This document shows, in pieces, positions 8,924 through 18,191 of a stretch of DNA of 64,000 nucleotides. The DNA is taken from contig NZ_JAPFQM010000006.1 of assembly GCF_026241205.1 (NCBI RefSeq), positions 620,001-684,000 of the forward strand, given 5' to 3'. The notes under the pieces were generated by a model, which did no database searches, was not told the DNA's origin, and worked only from the letters and a program-made list of their open reading frames with translations. Both the position numbers and the translations under genes were made by a program. This stretch comes from Thermomicrobium sp. 4228-Ro (GTDB lineage: Bacteria; Chloroflexota; Chloroflexia; Thermomicrobiales; Thermomicrobiaceae). Each line of letters opens with the position of its first letter. The first letter of the stretch is position 1.

Positions 8924-9819
8924 TCCGCTTCCTCCTCTCCGGCCGTTGTCGATGATTTCCCGCGTGCGAGGTCGCTGAGTCGCGGCCCGATCCGCACCAG
9001 CCCTTCGGGAGTGATGTCGAGCAGGTGGGTCGCGGTATCGTGCCCGCTCATCCGGCAGCCGTCGATCCGGAACAGTCGCACCGTCTCGCCGATCGGTATC
9101 CGGTAGAGGCGGGCCTGCTGGGCTGTGAGCACCGGTTGCTTGGCCAGGACGAGCGAGCCGTCCAGGATGTGCCCGACCGCGAAGCCGCCGGCCGCCTCCG
9201 CGGTCAGGAGTTCGTGCCCGGACCGCTTCTGGGAGACGGCGAGTGCCGTCTGGTGCCACTTCTTGAGGAACGAATAGAGCGGGCGGACGATCTCGCGTGC
9301 CTGCATCTCGCGCGCCTCGTAGAAGCCGGTCAGCGAGTCGATGACGACCGCGCGTGCCCGGTAGGTGCGGATGGCGTAGGCGAGCGTGCTGAGCAGCGTT
9401 CCCAGGTCGTGGGCGAGGGTGGTGTGGGTGGCTGCGTCGACCAAGATAACCGCGCGATCGACGGCATCCAGCGGCACCCCCATCGCCCGAGCGCGCAGCT
9501 GCAGGCTGAGCGCGACGAAGGGGCCCGGTGCTTCGGTCGTGACGAAGACGCACGGTTCGCCGTGGCGGGCGCGCTCGACGGCGAACTGTTCGACCATGAG
9601 GCTCTTGCCGGTGTCGGAGACGCCGGTGACCTGCAGGACGGCGTAGCGCGGGATACCCCCGAGCGAGCGGCGAACGGGCTTGCCGTCCCGCCACTCGGTC
9701 ACGAAGAAGAGCTCGTCGAGCCCCGGTACACCGGTCGGAACGCCTTCCAGCTTCGGTGTCTTCTCGGCGAGTTCGGCGAGCGGTGCGACGGCCTCGACGA
9801 GCGGCTCGTGCTCGCGCAT
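8920..9819 (-). CDS. Single-domain KaiC/RecA-like ATPase
   Basis: 299 residues. One KaiC-type P-loop domain: VPTGVPGLDELFF near the N-terminus, Walker A GVSDTGKS at residues 66-73, Walker B RAVVIDSL with Asp at about 161, and a late VGHILDGSLVLAK. No second KaiC domain and no zinc finger as in RadA. Probably a signal-transducing ATPase, not a clock protein. It precedes and overlaps the HTH gene. Upstream, 9820-9936 contains only its presumed promoter region. Confidence 0.8.
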   Translation of the reverse strand: MREHEPLVEAVAPLAELAEKTPKLEGVPTGVPGLDELFFVTEWRDGKPVRRSLGGIPRYAVLQVTGVSDTGKSLMVEQFAVERARHGEPCVFVTTEAPGPFVALSLQLRARAMGVPLDAVDRAVILVDAATHTTLAHDLGTLLSTLAYAIRTYRARAVVIDSLTGFYEAREMQAREIVRPLYSFLKKWHQTALAVSQKRSGHELLTAEAAGGFAVGHILDGSLVLAKQPVLTAQQARLYRIPIGETVRLFRIDGCRMSGHDTATHLLDITPEGLVRIGPRLSDLARGKSSTTAGEEEAE

Positions 9820-9936
9820 GGCTCCTCCCTGTACCGGTACCGCTGCCAGGTAGCGGGTTTTCCCTCAGTAGCGCTCATTGTATCCGGCCGGCACGGGCAG
9901 GCAAACGCCAGCGACGAGGACGGGAATCGAGGAGAA

Positions 9937-10660
9937 GGGCGACGCGTGCGTTGCCCGCGTTTCCCTGCAGGGACGAGGCCTGCTGCGCCCGTCCGCGCCG
10001 AACGGCGCGGGAACGGGGGCGGTTGCCGGCCCTCCGGGCCGGCGGGTCAGGCACGCCTGACCCCTACAGGGACGACGCCTGTCAGGCGGTGTCGGGTGGG
10101 TGGCGTACGGTCGGCCGTTGACAGACCGTCACGCGTGATGGTCGTGAGGCCGTGGTGTGGAGGGCCCGCGCATGGCCCTGTCGGGGCGCAGCGTGCCGCG
10201 CCCGTGGGGTACCCCTCACCCCCGCCTCGCTGGCGCTCGGCAATCTGTCGGCGTCTCCCCTGTAGGGGCGAGGCGTGCGTCGCCCGTGGGACACCCCTCA
10301 CCCCCGCCGCTGATGCGGCACCCCCTCTCCCGAACCGAGCGGGAGAGGGGGACGGGGGTGAGGAGTCACACGCGTGCCGCGTCCGTCTACGCAGGATTGT
10401 GTGGGAACGGGTGCGGTTTCCCGAGGCTAGTGGAACGGCTGGGTCACGCACGCGTGACCCCTACAGGGGTGGCGGTGGGCGATGCGGGCCGGTGGGCGAC
10501 CGACGGCCACGCGCCCCGGTTTCGTAGGGGCGAGGCGTGCCTCGACCGCGGTTTCCTGGTAGGGGCGAGGCGTGCGTCGCCCGACCGCGCCGGAGGCGCG
10601 GGGAACGGTAGCGATGCCCGTGCCGCTCAGCCCCGCCAGGTCACGCACGCGCGACCCCTC
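9937..10660. repeat. Cluster of short palindromic repeats
   Basis: The stretch 9820-10864 has no credible gene. It holds repeated units of two related kinds: GTAGGGGCGAGGCGTGC(G/C)TCG(C/A)CC at 10262-10285, 10524-10547 and 10559-10582 with a relative at 9937-9956, and GGGTCA(G/C)GCACGC(C/G)TGACCC at 10044-10063 and 10441-10460 with a relative near 10639. Each is an imperfect palindrome around GCGTGC or GCACGC, often followed by CTACAGGG. Similar GC-rich palindromes are dispersed in Chloroflexota and cyanobacterial genomes. They look like REP/MITE-type elements that have piled up here. Confidence 0.75.
10297..10362. repeat. Long nested hairpin inside the repeat cluster
   Basis: Outer arms CTCACCCCCG (10297-10306) and CGGGGGTGAG (10353-10362), inner arms CCCTCTCCCG (10323-10332) and CGGGAGAGGG (10340-10349) around a 7-base loop. 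All arms are perfect complements. It has the form of a dispersed palindromic element of the CCTCACCCCC type. Confidence 0.7.
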
Positions 10661-10790
10661 CAGCGGTCGTGCACCTGCAGCGGCCGAACCGGCCCCGTCC
10701 ACTGGGTCGTCGTGGGTGTCCGTTCGACAGTGGAGGTCCAGGCGTGTCTCCCCAGCCACCGCCCGGCTCGTCCGTCCCGTTCGTTCGCCT

Positions 10791-10819
10791 TGCAGGTGTA
10801 CGTACACTGTGCTACGCTG
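10791..10819 (+). promoter_or_regulatory. Probable thyX promoter with palindromic spacer
   Basis: TTGCAG (10791-10796), exactly 17 bases, then TACGCT (10814-10819), 46 bases before the thyX start. The spacer opens with the perfect palindrome GTGTACGTACAC (10797-10808), and ACGTACACT recurs 27 bases downstream at 10828-10836. A protein bound at the palindrome would occlude RNA polymerase. The same 12-mer, also preceded by TTGCA, occurs at 14082-14093. Confidence 0.55.
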
Positions 10820-10864
10820 AGCCTGGACGTACACTCGGAGCAGCAGCGCGGGAGGAGGGCGGCG

Positions 10865-12538
10865 ATGGCGACGCGGTGGGCGGAGTCGCTGGCAGTCGAG
10901 TTTCCGTTCCGGTCACCGCCACCGACGGTGCGACTGGTGCGGAGCGAATCGGCGGAACATCCCTTCGCGCTCACCATCGCCGCTGCCTGGTCGTGTTACG
11001 GGGCTCGGCCCGCCTCGGTCGAGCGGGTGCTGGACCTGTTCGCTGGCAACGGCGACGCCGCTCGTGCTGCCCGCCGAGAGCGGGCGGCAGCGCTCTACCC
11101 GGACCTCTTCGCGGCCGGGCATCACACGACCTTCCAGCACGCGCACTTCGTCTTCGTGCTCGACGGCGTCTCGCGCCTAGCGATCTGGTCGTTCTTCCAC
11201 CATCACCCGTTCTACAACTCGGAACAAGTCTCCCAGCGCTACCGTGAGGTGACCGGTGCGACGATGGTGACGCCGGACCTTCCCGAACCGCTGGCTGCAC
11301 TGTACCGGGCAGCGGTGGAGCGGGCATTGGCCGGCTATCGCCGGTTGGTGGAACTCCTGACCCCCGATATCGCCGCGCGGTACGCGGCCGTCTTCCCCGG
11401 GCGGGCGCGGAGCCAGCGGCCCGACGTGCAGCAACGCGTCCAGACGGCGGTCCAGCGCCGGGCCCAGGAGGTGGCTCGCTACGTCCTGCCGCTGGCCACC
11501 CCAGCGCACCTCTACCACACCGTCAACGCGCTCACGCTGCTCCGCTATTACGCGCTCGCCAACCAGCTCGACGTCCCGCGCGAGGTGCGCTACGTCGTCA
11601 ACCGGATGGTCGAAGAGGTGCTGGCGGTCGATCCCAACTTTCTCGGTGCGCCGGGGCATCCGCTCGACCCGCAGGTGCTGGCGCTCGAGGACACGCTCGA
11701 GTACCGGGCGTTGCGGGCATTCAGCGAGGCGGTGGAGCGCGCGGCCAGCGAGGCGTTCTTCCGCGAGTTCGACGCGGCGCTCGGGCCCTACCATTCGCGA
11801 CTCGTAGCCTACACGCCCGATGCCGAGCGGGTGCTGGCTGACGCGGTGCGCACCGTGCTCGGGCGCGCGCGCAGCGAGCTCGACGACGACACGGCGATCG
11901 CGCTGGTGCTCGACCCGGCACGCAACCACTACCTGGGGCACCCGCTGTACCTGGCGATGCACTCCAAGCTGATGCAGACGCTCAACCACGTCTCCTTCAC
12001 GTTCCAGAAGCGGATCAGCGGGGCGGAGGATGCGCAGAACCAGCGGCATCGCGGCACGTTGAGTTCCGGGCCGGTCCTCCTGGCCCACTTGCGCGAGGAG
12101 CCGGACGTGATCGTGCCGGAGGACATCGCGCGCGTCCCGGCAGCGCTGGACGAGTACTGGGCGACGATCCGGGTGCTGTGGGAGACGAAGAACCGGTTGC
12201 TCGACGCAGGTGTGGCGCCGGAGTCTGCGCTCTATCTCCTCCCGAATGCGCACCACGTCCGGTTCTACGAGTCGGGCACGCTCCTCACCTACTTCTGGAA
12301 GTGGGTCAAGCGACTCTGCTTCGACGCGCAGCGGGAGATCTGGGAGACGGCCCGGCAGGAGACCGAGCAGGTGCGAGCGGTGTTGCCGCGGATCGGCCGC
12401 TACGTGGCGCAACCGCCTTGCGTCCTGCGCGACCAGGCTGGACTGCACCCGCCCTGTCCGGAAGGGGAACGCTACTGCGGCGTGCCGGTCTGGCGCGGTT
12501 ACGACCCGGCGACGCTCCGGGAGCGGCGGGTGCTGTAG
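10865..12538 (+). CDS. thyX: Double-length flavin-dependent thymidylate synthase
   Basis: Methylates dUMP to dTMP using flavin. 557 residues, about twice a normal ThyX (220-250), apparently two fused ThyX folds. First half: GHHTTFQHAHFVF, DGVSRLAI and SEQVSQRY (119-126), but the preceding RHR of the RHRx7S motif is replaced by HHH/HHP. Second half: NHVSFTF (374-380), QNQRHRGTLSS with RHR at 394-396, and a typical C-terminal AQREIWETA. The two signature parts are thus split between halves. ATG 10865 follows GGGAGGAGG; upstream open frame is repeat DNA. Its last 28 bases are the left boundary of the island. Confidence 0.85.
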   Translation: MATRWAESLAVEFPFRSPPPTVRLVRSESAEHPFALTIAAAWSCYGARPASVERVLDLFAGNGDAARAARRERAAALYPDLFAAGHHTTFQHAHFVFVLDGVSRLAIWSFFHHHPFYNSEQVSQRYREVTGATMVTPDLPEPLAALYRAAVERALAGYRRLVELLTPDIAARYAAVFPGRARSQRPDVQQRVQTAVQRRAQEVARYVLPLATPAHLYHTVNALTLLRYYALANQLDVPREVRYVVNRMVEEVLAVDPNFLGAPGHPLDPQVLALEDTLEYRALRAFSEAVERAASEAFFREFDAALGPYHSRLVAYTPDAERVLADAVRTVLGRARSELDDDTAIALVLDPARNHYLGHPLYLAMHSKLMQTLNHVSFTFQKRISGAEDAQNQRHRGTLSSGPVLLAHLREEPDVIVPEDIARVPAALDEYWATIRVLWETKNRLLDAGVAPESALYLLPNAHHVRFYESGTLLTYFWKWVKRLCFDAQREIWETARQETEQVRAVLPRIGRYVAQPPCVLRDQAGLHPPCPEGERYCGVPVWRGYDPATLRERRVL

Positions 12539-12539
12539 C
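12512..12539 (+). repeat. Left 28-bp direct repeat (attL-like), thyX 3' end
   Basis: Starts ACGCTCCGGGAGCGG and ends GGTGCTGTAGC. It encodes the last eight residues (TLRERRVL) and stop of thyX plus one base. A perfect copy lies at 24121-24148. Integration into the 3' end of a gene with regeneration of the coding end is the classic signature of a site-specific recombinase. Confidence 0.75.
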
Positions 12540-12661
12540 GAACCGAGAGGGGAAACCGACACCAACGGTTGCGGATCGTGTGTCCGCGTGTGCAACGGCT
12601 GTTCCGGTTCGGTTGGCTCGCGATCGGTGAGGGGTGGAGTAACGGGAGTTCGCTGTCCAGC

Positions 12662-13585
12662 TCAGGGCAGATGCGATCCGTCTCCTGTCTGTCGCTTCGG
12701 TTTCACCGGTGCTCTGTCGTAGGCACCTTGGGGTGTGTAGCGCCAGAAGTTCAGTCGACATGCCGGATCCTTCGTGCGCAGTCCTCGGCTGGTATCCAGC
12801 GCGGCGTCCAGGCCGTGCCTGGAACATGCCGCGAGCACGGCATCCAGAATGGCGAAGCGCAGGAGTGTTCGCTTCGATATCTGTGAGGCTGGATCGCTCT
12901 CGGTTGCCAAGGGCAGCCTGATCTGCCCCCGCTGTTCCTGCCGCCAGTCTCGAAAGGTCGACCACTGCTCGTACGCGAACGTTGCCAGTCCAGCGAGGAG
13001 GTCGGCGAGCATCGAGATCGGCGTGTCAGCCGACGAGACAGGTCTGAGCTCGGCGATACGCAGGAGGGTTACTGGCTCGAGCAGTTGCCCTGGCCGCTGC
13101 CGATGCCAGCCAGCGATACCGAGGCGAAGCATGCGGTGAAGGGCTTGCCAGTCGATCCCGTCCTGCTGGTCCGGATAGATCGCCCAGCACGCTTCGGCCG
13201 GCCAGCGTTGGGTCAGGACGACCTTGCAGATATGGTACAGCAGTCGCTGCAGGTTGTTGAGATCGTCGCGTCGTGGCACTTTGTGGCGGGAATCCTCGAT
13301 ATCCCAGATCAGCACATCGACACGAAGCTGGTCCTGAGCGATCAGGCGGAGAGCCGTGCGGAGGAGGTCGCGAGCTTCATCGCGATCCTGGCCACGATCG
13401 ATTTGTGACGACTTCAGTTCACTAGTAACCCCGTGTTTCGTGAGAATGTTCTGGATCATTCGCTCTATATTTGGCTGGTGCTGCGCTCCCAGTGTGACGA
13501 GCCCGATTGCCCGGTAACGGCCGGTATTGCAATGCGCCTTATCGGCGAAGGCTAGGTGCGTAGTGCTCGTCAGCGATGAATGCAT
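12662..13585 (-). CDS. DUF3800-like protein
   Basis: 307 residues. HLAFADKAHCNTGRYRAIGLVTL near the N-terminus resembles the DxxG/AH-type opening of DUF3800 proteins, and VDVLIWDIEDSRH (about residue 90) and AIYPDQQDGIDW supply further acidic residues as expected of that RNase-H-like family; the match is from memory of the family. DUF3800 genes are common on mobile and defence islands. Encoded opposite to the defence operon, just inside the left repeat. GC looks lower than in neighbouring core genes. No RBS of note. Confidence 0.55.
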   Translation of the reverse strand: MHSSLTSTTHLAFADKAHCNTGRYRAIGLVTLGAQHQPNIERMIQNILTKHGVTSELKSSQIDRGQDRDEARDLLRTALRLIAQDQLRVDVLIWDIEDSRHKVPRRDDLNNLQRLLYHICKVVLTQRWPAEACWAIYPDQQDGIDWQALHRMLRLGIAGWHRQRPGQLLEPVTLLRIAELRPVSSADTPISMLADLLAGLATFAYEQWSTFRDWRQEQRGQIRLPLATESDPASQISKRTLLRFAILDAVLAACSRHGLDAALDTSRGLRTKDPACRLNFWRYTPQGAYDRAPVKPKRQTGDGSHLP

Positions 13586-13609
13586 GAAGGGATGCCCCTC
13601 GCCCCATCA

Positions 13610-14032
13610 TCAGAATGGCAGGTCCAAGTCGAAGGAATGATCTCGGCCTGCAAGGTCGTCCCACAGGACAGTAAGTCTGCGTGGTGGCTCGGCTCCCATG
13701 AAGAGGTAAAATCGCAAGAGCGTTTCCGCCCCCGGTTCCAGCTCGCCAGGAATACGCGAAGTTATCATCATTGACCCGACAACCTGCAGGGGCTTGACAT
13801 CCTGACCGTCCAGGAGTAGGCGCAGGTTCTCGGCCTTCGCCTTGCCAGCGTTGTGCAGCTCGATGCGATAGGGGTCGCCTCGCCGGGACAACCCGGAAAC
13901 TTCCGGATACTCGACGAGCTTCGCCTGCACGAATGCCCGTCGCTGCAGGGCGCGTTCGTGCCGGTAGCGCAATGCCGTGATCGTTGTCGCGGCGGCAGTC
14001 ATGAACGCAGCGACCAATTCGAAAACGTTCAT
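13610..14032 (-). CDS. Small protein with one N-terminal membrane segment
   Basis: 140 residues from ATG 14032 (RBS GAGGAGG). An N-terminal hydrophobic helix (VFELVAAFMTAAATTITAL) is followed by a soluble domain with many strands (RIELHNAGKAKAENLRLLLDG), reminiscent of an Ig-like fold. I know no function. It lies 24 bases upstream of the DUF3800-like gene on the same strand, so the two may form a unit. The GTGTACGTACAC palindrome lies 50 bases upstream of its start. Confidence 0.65.
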   Translation of the reverse strand: MNVFELVAAFMTAAATTITALRYRHERALQRRAFVQAKLVEYPEVSGLSRRGDPYRIELHNAGKAKAENLRLLLDGQDVKPLQVVGSMMITSRIPGELEPGAETLLRFYLFMGAEPPRRLTVLWDDLAGRDHSFDLDLPF

Positions 14033-14081
14033 GCGGTACCTCCTCGTTGAGACCGTCTGCGATGGCCGGTTGCCTTGCAAT

Positions 14082-14093
14082 GTGTACGTACAC
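14082..14093. promoter_or_regulatory. Palindrome GTGTACGTACAC, second copy
   Basis: Perfect 12-bp palindrome between the minus-strand small membrane gene and the plus-strand defence operon. It matches the copy in the thyX promoter spacer (10797-10808), including the preceding TTGCA and following CT. A shared regulator is the simplest reading; no -10 box is obvious at this copy. Confidence 0.45.
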
Positions 14094-14484
14094 TCCCTCC
14101 CCGAGTCTACCGGATAATCTGTGCCACTGTCAACAAGACGCCCAACATGTGCGCTGCTGATCTGCTGCCGTGTGCTCCACACGCGCGCCTACCCCGCGCT
14201 CGAGCAAGCTGTGTAGCGGGAACCCGCTTCACTGTTGTGTCTAGTACGGAAGGGCTAGCTTCGATCGGAAACGAGCTGAGGCGGCACATTGCGTGCGGAT
14301 GTAGTGCTCCGAATGGCCAACGATCAGTCACGTGCGCTGCTGGAACGGCAGAAACCCGCTGCGTGGACAGGGTTCCTTCCGACCTCGCGCCCGTGCCGGA
14401 TCCGGTTTATCCTATCTCTACTACCGATAGGTCCTGTTCTGTGGTGTCCTACAAGGCTGCAGCGATGGTGGGGTAGGGCGGACG
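14094..14484. other. Intergenic region upstream of the defence operon
   Basis: 391 bases without a credible gene. It must contain the promoter of the DUF499 operon but I see no convincing -35/-10 pair. A CCTATC (14411-14416) and GATAGG (14426-14431) inverted repeat lies about 55 bases before the DUF499 start. Confidence 0.4.
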
Positions 14485-17400
14485 ATGGCCAAGACGCTCG
14501 CTGAACTGTGTATCCCGCGTGAATGGGTGTTCGATCCGAGCGTTCGTGACACGGTCCATGACATCGACGAGCTGGACCAACTCGACCCGGAGCGCTTCTT
14601 CGCTGAGAACTATGTGACTGAGGGGATGCGGCAACTGCTCAGCGAGGCCTTCAAGCGTCTGGAGGGGCGGACCGAGAACGCCTCCGGTATCTTCCTGCTC
14701 TCGCAGTCCATGGGTGGTGGCAAGACGCATAACCTGCTGGCACTCGGGCTCCTCGCCAAGTATCCCAAGTGGCGCGAGCCGGTCATGGGCTCCTTCTATC
14801 GACCAGGACCGCTGGGGTCGGTCCGGGTGGTTGCCTTCAGCGGACGGAAGACGAATACCCCTACGGTATCTGGGGCGAGATCGCTGAACGACTGAACCGG
14901 CGGGAGGTGTTGCGCGACTTCTACAGCCCGCTCCGGGCACCGGGTGTGGAAAACTGGGTCGAACTCTTGCGGGGTGATCCGGTTCTCCTGCTCCTCGACG
15001 AGTTGCCGCCCTATTTCCAGGCTGCGCGAGCGATTCAAGTCGGGCAAACGACGCTCGACCACCTGACTACCGTCGCTCTCGCCAATCTCCTGGTCGCCGT
15101 CGCGAGCGGGAAACTCCCGAACGTCTGTGTCGTCCTGACCGACCTGCGTGCCCAGGCCTACGAGGCGGGGAGCACGGCAATCTCGGAGGCGCTCCGCAAT
15201 CTGGAGCTGGAAGCGAACCGCACCGCAACGCGGATCGATCCCGTTCGCTTGAACACGGCCGAGTTGTACGCGATCCTGAGGCAACGACTCTTCAAGGCAC
15301 TTCCCGCGGATGCGGAGATCAGCGAGGTGGCAGACGCCTACGCCCAGGCACTGGAGCAGGCGCGCGTGCTCGACTTGACGGCGTTCCCGCCACACGCCGT
15401 GCGGAGCGAGATCCTGTCTTCGTACCCCTTCCATCCGGGGATCCGCGACCTTTCGCCCGCTTTCGCGAGAACCCGGGCTTTCAGCAAACACGCGCGCTGA
15501 TTCGCATCATGCGGATTGTCGTCGCGCAGTTGTGGTCGGCGGGCGCCGCGCGGTACAAGTTTCTGATCGGGGCTCATGACGTCGACCTCAGCCGCTCGGA
15601 CATGATCAGTGAGATCCGGCAGATCAATGCCGCACTCGAGAACGCGATCGCCCACGACATTGTCGATGAGCGGGGTGGCGCGGTTGCCCAACAGATCGAC
15701 GCTGAACTCGGTGGGAGCAGTGCTCGCGATGCGGCAACGTTGATCTTCCTCTCCTCGTTGTCGCTGGCGGTCAATCCAGTCCTCGGGTTAGATCGGTCGG
15801 AGATCTTCGGCTATCTGGCCGAACCGGGCCGTGACCTTACGCAGGTGCGAGAGGCTCTGGATCGTCTCCAGCAGCGTGCCTGGTATCTCCACCCGACGGC
15901 AGCTGGGAAGCTGCTCTTCAAGAACGTCGAGAACCTGAACGCGAAACTCGAAAGTTACGCGAGCGGGCTACGCGACGAACGCGAACTCGAGCTCCGGGAC
16001 CGCCTCCGCGAGATGTTCGCGCCGAAGGTCGGCAACTGTTATCAGGTCGTGGAACCGTTGCCAGCGCTCGATCAGATTCAGCTGAGCCCGGAACGGGTGA
16101 CGTTGATCGTCTTCCGACCACTGCCGACAGCTCTGGACGAGGTACGACGCTGGTGGGAAAACCAGCAATACAAGAACCGCGTCCTCTTCCTCACGGGAAC
16201 GCCCTCCGGTTACGAGCGCGTGATCGAGCGCGCGGCTTATCTCCGCGCCATCCGGCAGATCCTGCAGGAGTTCAAGCAGCAGAACCTTCCGGAGACCGAT
16301 CCGCAGTTCATCGAGGCGCGCAAGATCGCCGAGCGCGAGGAGAGCGCGTTCTACCTGGCTTGCCGCGAAACCTTTCAGATCCTCTACTACCCGTACCGGA
16401 CCGGGCTCGTTCAGGTCGAGCTCGACCCGCGGTACGTCGCGAACCGTTACGAGGGAGAACAGCAAATCGTGGAAGCCCTCAAGGCGGTCGGAAAGTTCCG
16501 TGAGGACACTGGCCCGGACTCGGTGGGGTTCCGGCAGCTCCTCGAGAGCCGCCTGTGGCCGGAGGGGCAAAGGAAGTGCTCTGGTCGGAAATCAAGCGGC
16601 GAGCGGCAACTGACGCCGGCTGGGTGCTCCATCACCCGCGGGCGCTCGACCACCTCAAGGACGCGCTCGTCCAGCGAGACATCTGGCGCGATATCGGCGG
16701 GGGTACATCCAGCGCGGGCCATTCCCGAAGCCGAAAACGTCGGTACAGGTCCAACGTCTCTTCCGCGACCACAACACCGGCGAAGCCAACCTCCGCATCC
16801 AACCCTTGCACGGAGACACGATCTACTATAGTTTCGACGGCCCTCCCACCACGCAATCGGCGAAGCTCGAGGGTAACCAGCTCACGACCCGAGCGTTGCG
16901 CATCTGGTTCCTCGCCGTCGACTCGCGAGGGAGCACGAGACCGGCGAGCCGGTGTGCTGGACGAACGACCTGGAGGTCAAGTATCGCTTCTACCAGCAGG
17001 GTGAGCAGCGGATGTGCGAACTCCGCGCTATCCCCGAAGGGGAGATCCGGTACACGCTCGACGGTTCCAGCCCTGAACGCAGTGGGATCCGCTATGAGGG
17101 GCCGTTTCCGGTCCCGTCGAAGACACGGACGATCCTGGCGCAAGCCGTCGCCGACGGGCTGCGGTCTCCTGTCCTCCAGATCGATGTGCCGATCGACCCG
17201 ATTGGACCGACCGTCGATCCGCGCAAGCCAGCGCTCTGGCGGCGTCGTCACAAGCTGGACGACACGGGGACACCTATCGCTTCCTCGAGTCGATCGAGCG
17301 GCACGGGGCGCGCTTGCGCGGTATCACTGCGATCGTTGCCCGGGAACAGCGCTGGGTCCAGCTGAGCGCTGACCCGCAGACCGAGTTCACCGCGTCCCAG

Positions 17401-17553
17401 ATACGGGAGATGTTGGAAGCGTTGCGCCAGTATGTCCCGAGCGGGCTGGTCACGCTGGATGCCGAGCAGGTCTGGACCGAGACGGGACAACAGCTGCTCG
17501 ATCTCGTCGCCGACTTACGGACCGAGCTCCGGCCGGAGGAGGTCCAGCAGTGA
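14485..17553 (+). pseudogene. DUF499-family P-loop ATPase, six frameshifts
   Basis: Anti-phage-associated DUF499 ATPase. Walker A SQSMGGGKTH is at residues 73-82 and Walker B LLLLDELPPYF has its Asp near corrected residue 172; the C-terminal third has repeats such as GDTIYYSFDGP and GEIRYTLDGSSPERSG. The product is continuous only if one base is restored in each of six short runs: C4 14858-14861, T3 15451-15453, G4 16564-16567, G5 16699-16703, G3 16929-16931, G4 17266-17269. The frame steps the same way each time and returns to the first frame, giving 1024 residues, a normal family length. As read, only the first 125 residues would be correct. First gene of the operon; RBS GGGTAGGGCGG. Confidence 0.85.
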
Positions 17554-18173
17554 CGCGCCGACGACAGATCTACGATTTCGGCTTCGATCCGAGCCAGGGC
17601 GGTCATCACTTCGAGCTGAGCGACGATGGCCAGTTCGTGACCCTCGTCGAATGGTTTGCCTGGAACGGCACGGAACCGGGGGACGACGAGAAGTTGCTCC
17701 CTGCTCCGGAACCGAAGGTGCATCTGGACCGCTATCGCTGGTCGCGGATCGCGGCTGCGGTGGCCGATGAGTTCAATGCTCGTCTCCGGCGAGCTGGACT
17801 GCGCCCGGCTACCTGGAAGGCGCGGACGCTGCTCGCACCGCACTTCGGGAAAGAGCTGGCCCTGTTGATGTGGGCGGTCGAGGACGTCGACCCGTCGCTC
17901 ATCCCCAATGTCATCGTGAACTGGCGGGGCTTCGCCCCGGAGGAGCGCTGGTGGCTCTACACGACGATCAACGCGACGGCCGGGCACCCGGAGCACGGGA
18001 AAGACCGCGGCTGGCGCAAGGCGATCCGGATCGCACTCGCCGAAAACCCGACCGAGGGGACGCCGTCCTCGGCGCTGCGCGAGCTGGCACCGCTGCTCGA
18101 GGCGCAGGAGCGCCGGAGTCGCCGGGAGCGGCGGCGCCCCGAACAGCCGCGCCTGCCGCTCGGTGAATCGTGA
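17550..18173 (+). CDS. DUF3780-type anti-phage-associated protein
   Basis: 207 residues, the only uninterrupted gene of the operon. Recognisable features: FGFDPSQGGHHFELSDDG at the N-terminus, a Trp-rich centre (VNWRGFAPEERWWLYTTINA) and a GHPEHGKDRGWRKAIRIAL motif; a basic Arg-rich tail follows. The biochemical role is not known to me. It starts with GTG inside the DUF499 stop (GTGA overlap) and is followed after 18 bases by the DUF1156 methyltransferase. This fixed neighbourhood is itself the main evidence for its identity. Confidence 0.8.
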   Translation: MTRRRQIYDFGFDPSQGGHHFELSDDGQFVTLVEWFAWNGTEPGDDEKLLPAPEPKVHLDRYRWSRIAAAVADEFNARLRRAGLRPATWKARTLLAPHFGKELALLMWAVEDVDPSLIPNVIVNWRGFAPEERWWLYTTINATAGHPEHGKDRGWRKAIRIALAENPTEGTPSSALRELAPLLEAQERRSRRERRRPEQPRLPLGES

Positions 18174-18191
18174 CGGCTGAGGAGGGGACGG

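Noticed and set aside
9937-10660. CRISPR array
   Set aside because: Repeats are irregularly spaced, palindromic and variable in type, with no uniform spacers and no cas genes.
10157-10864. N-terminal extension of thyX by about 236 codons
   Set aside because: It translates the palindromic repeat cluster and the promoter; a strong RBS precedes ATG 10865.
14485-17553. Programmed ribosomal frameshifting in the DUF499 gene
   Set aside because: Six shifts at short ordinary runs without slippery heptamers or evident stimulatory structures; deletion or read error is simpler.
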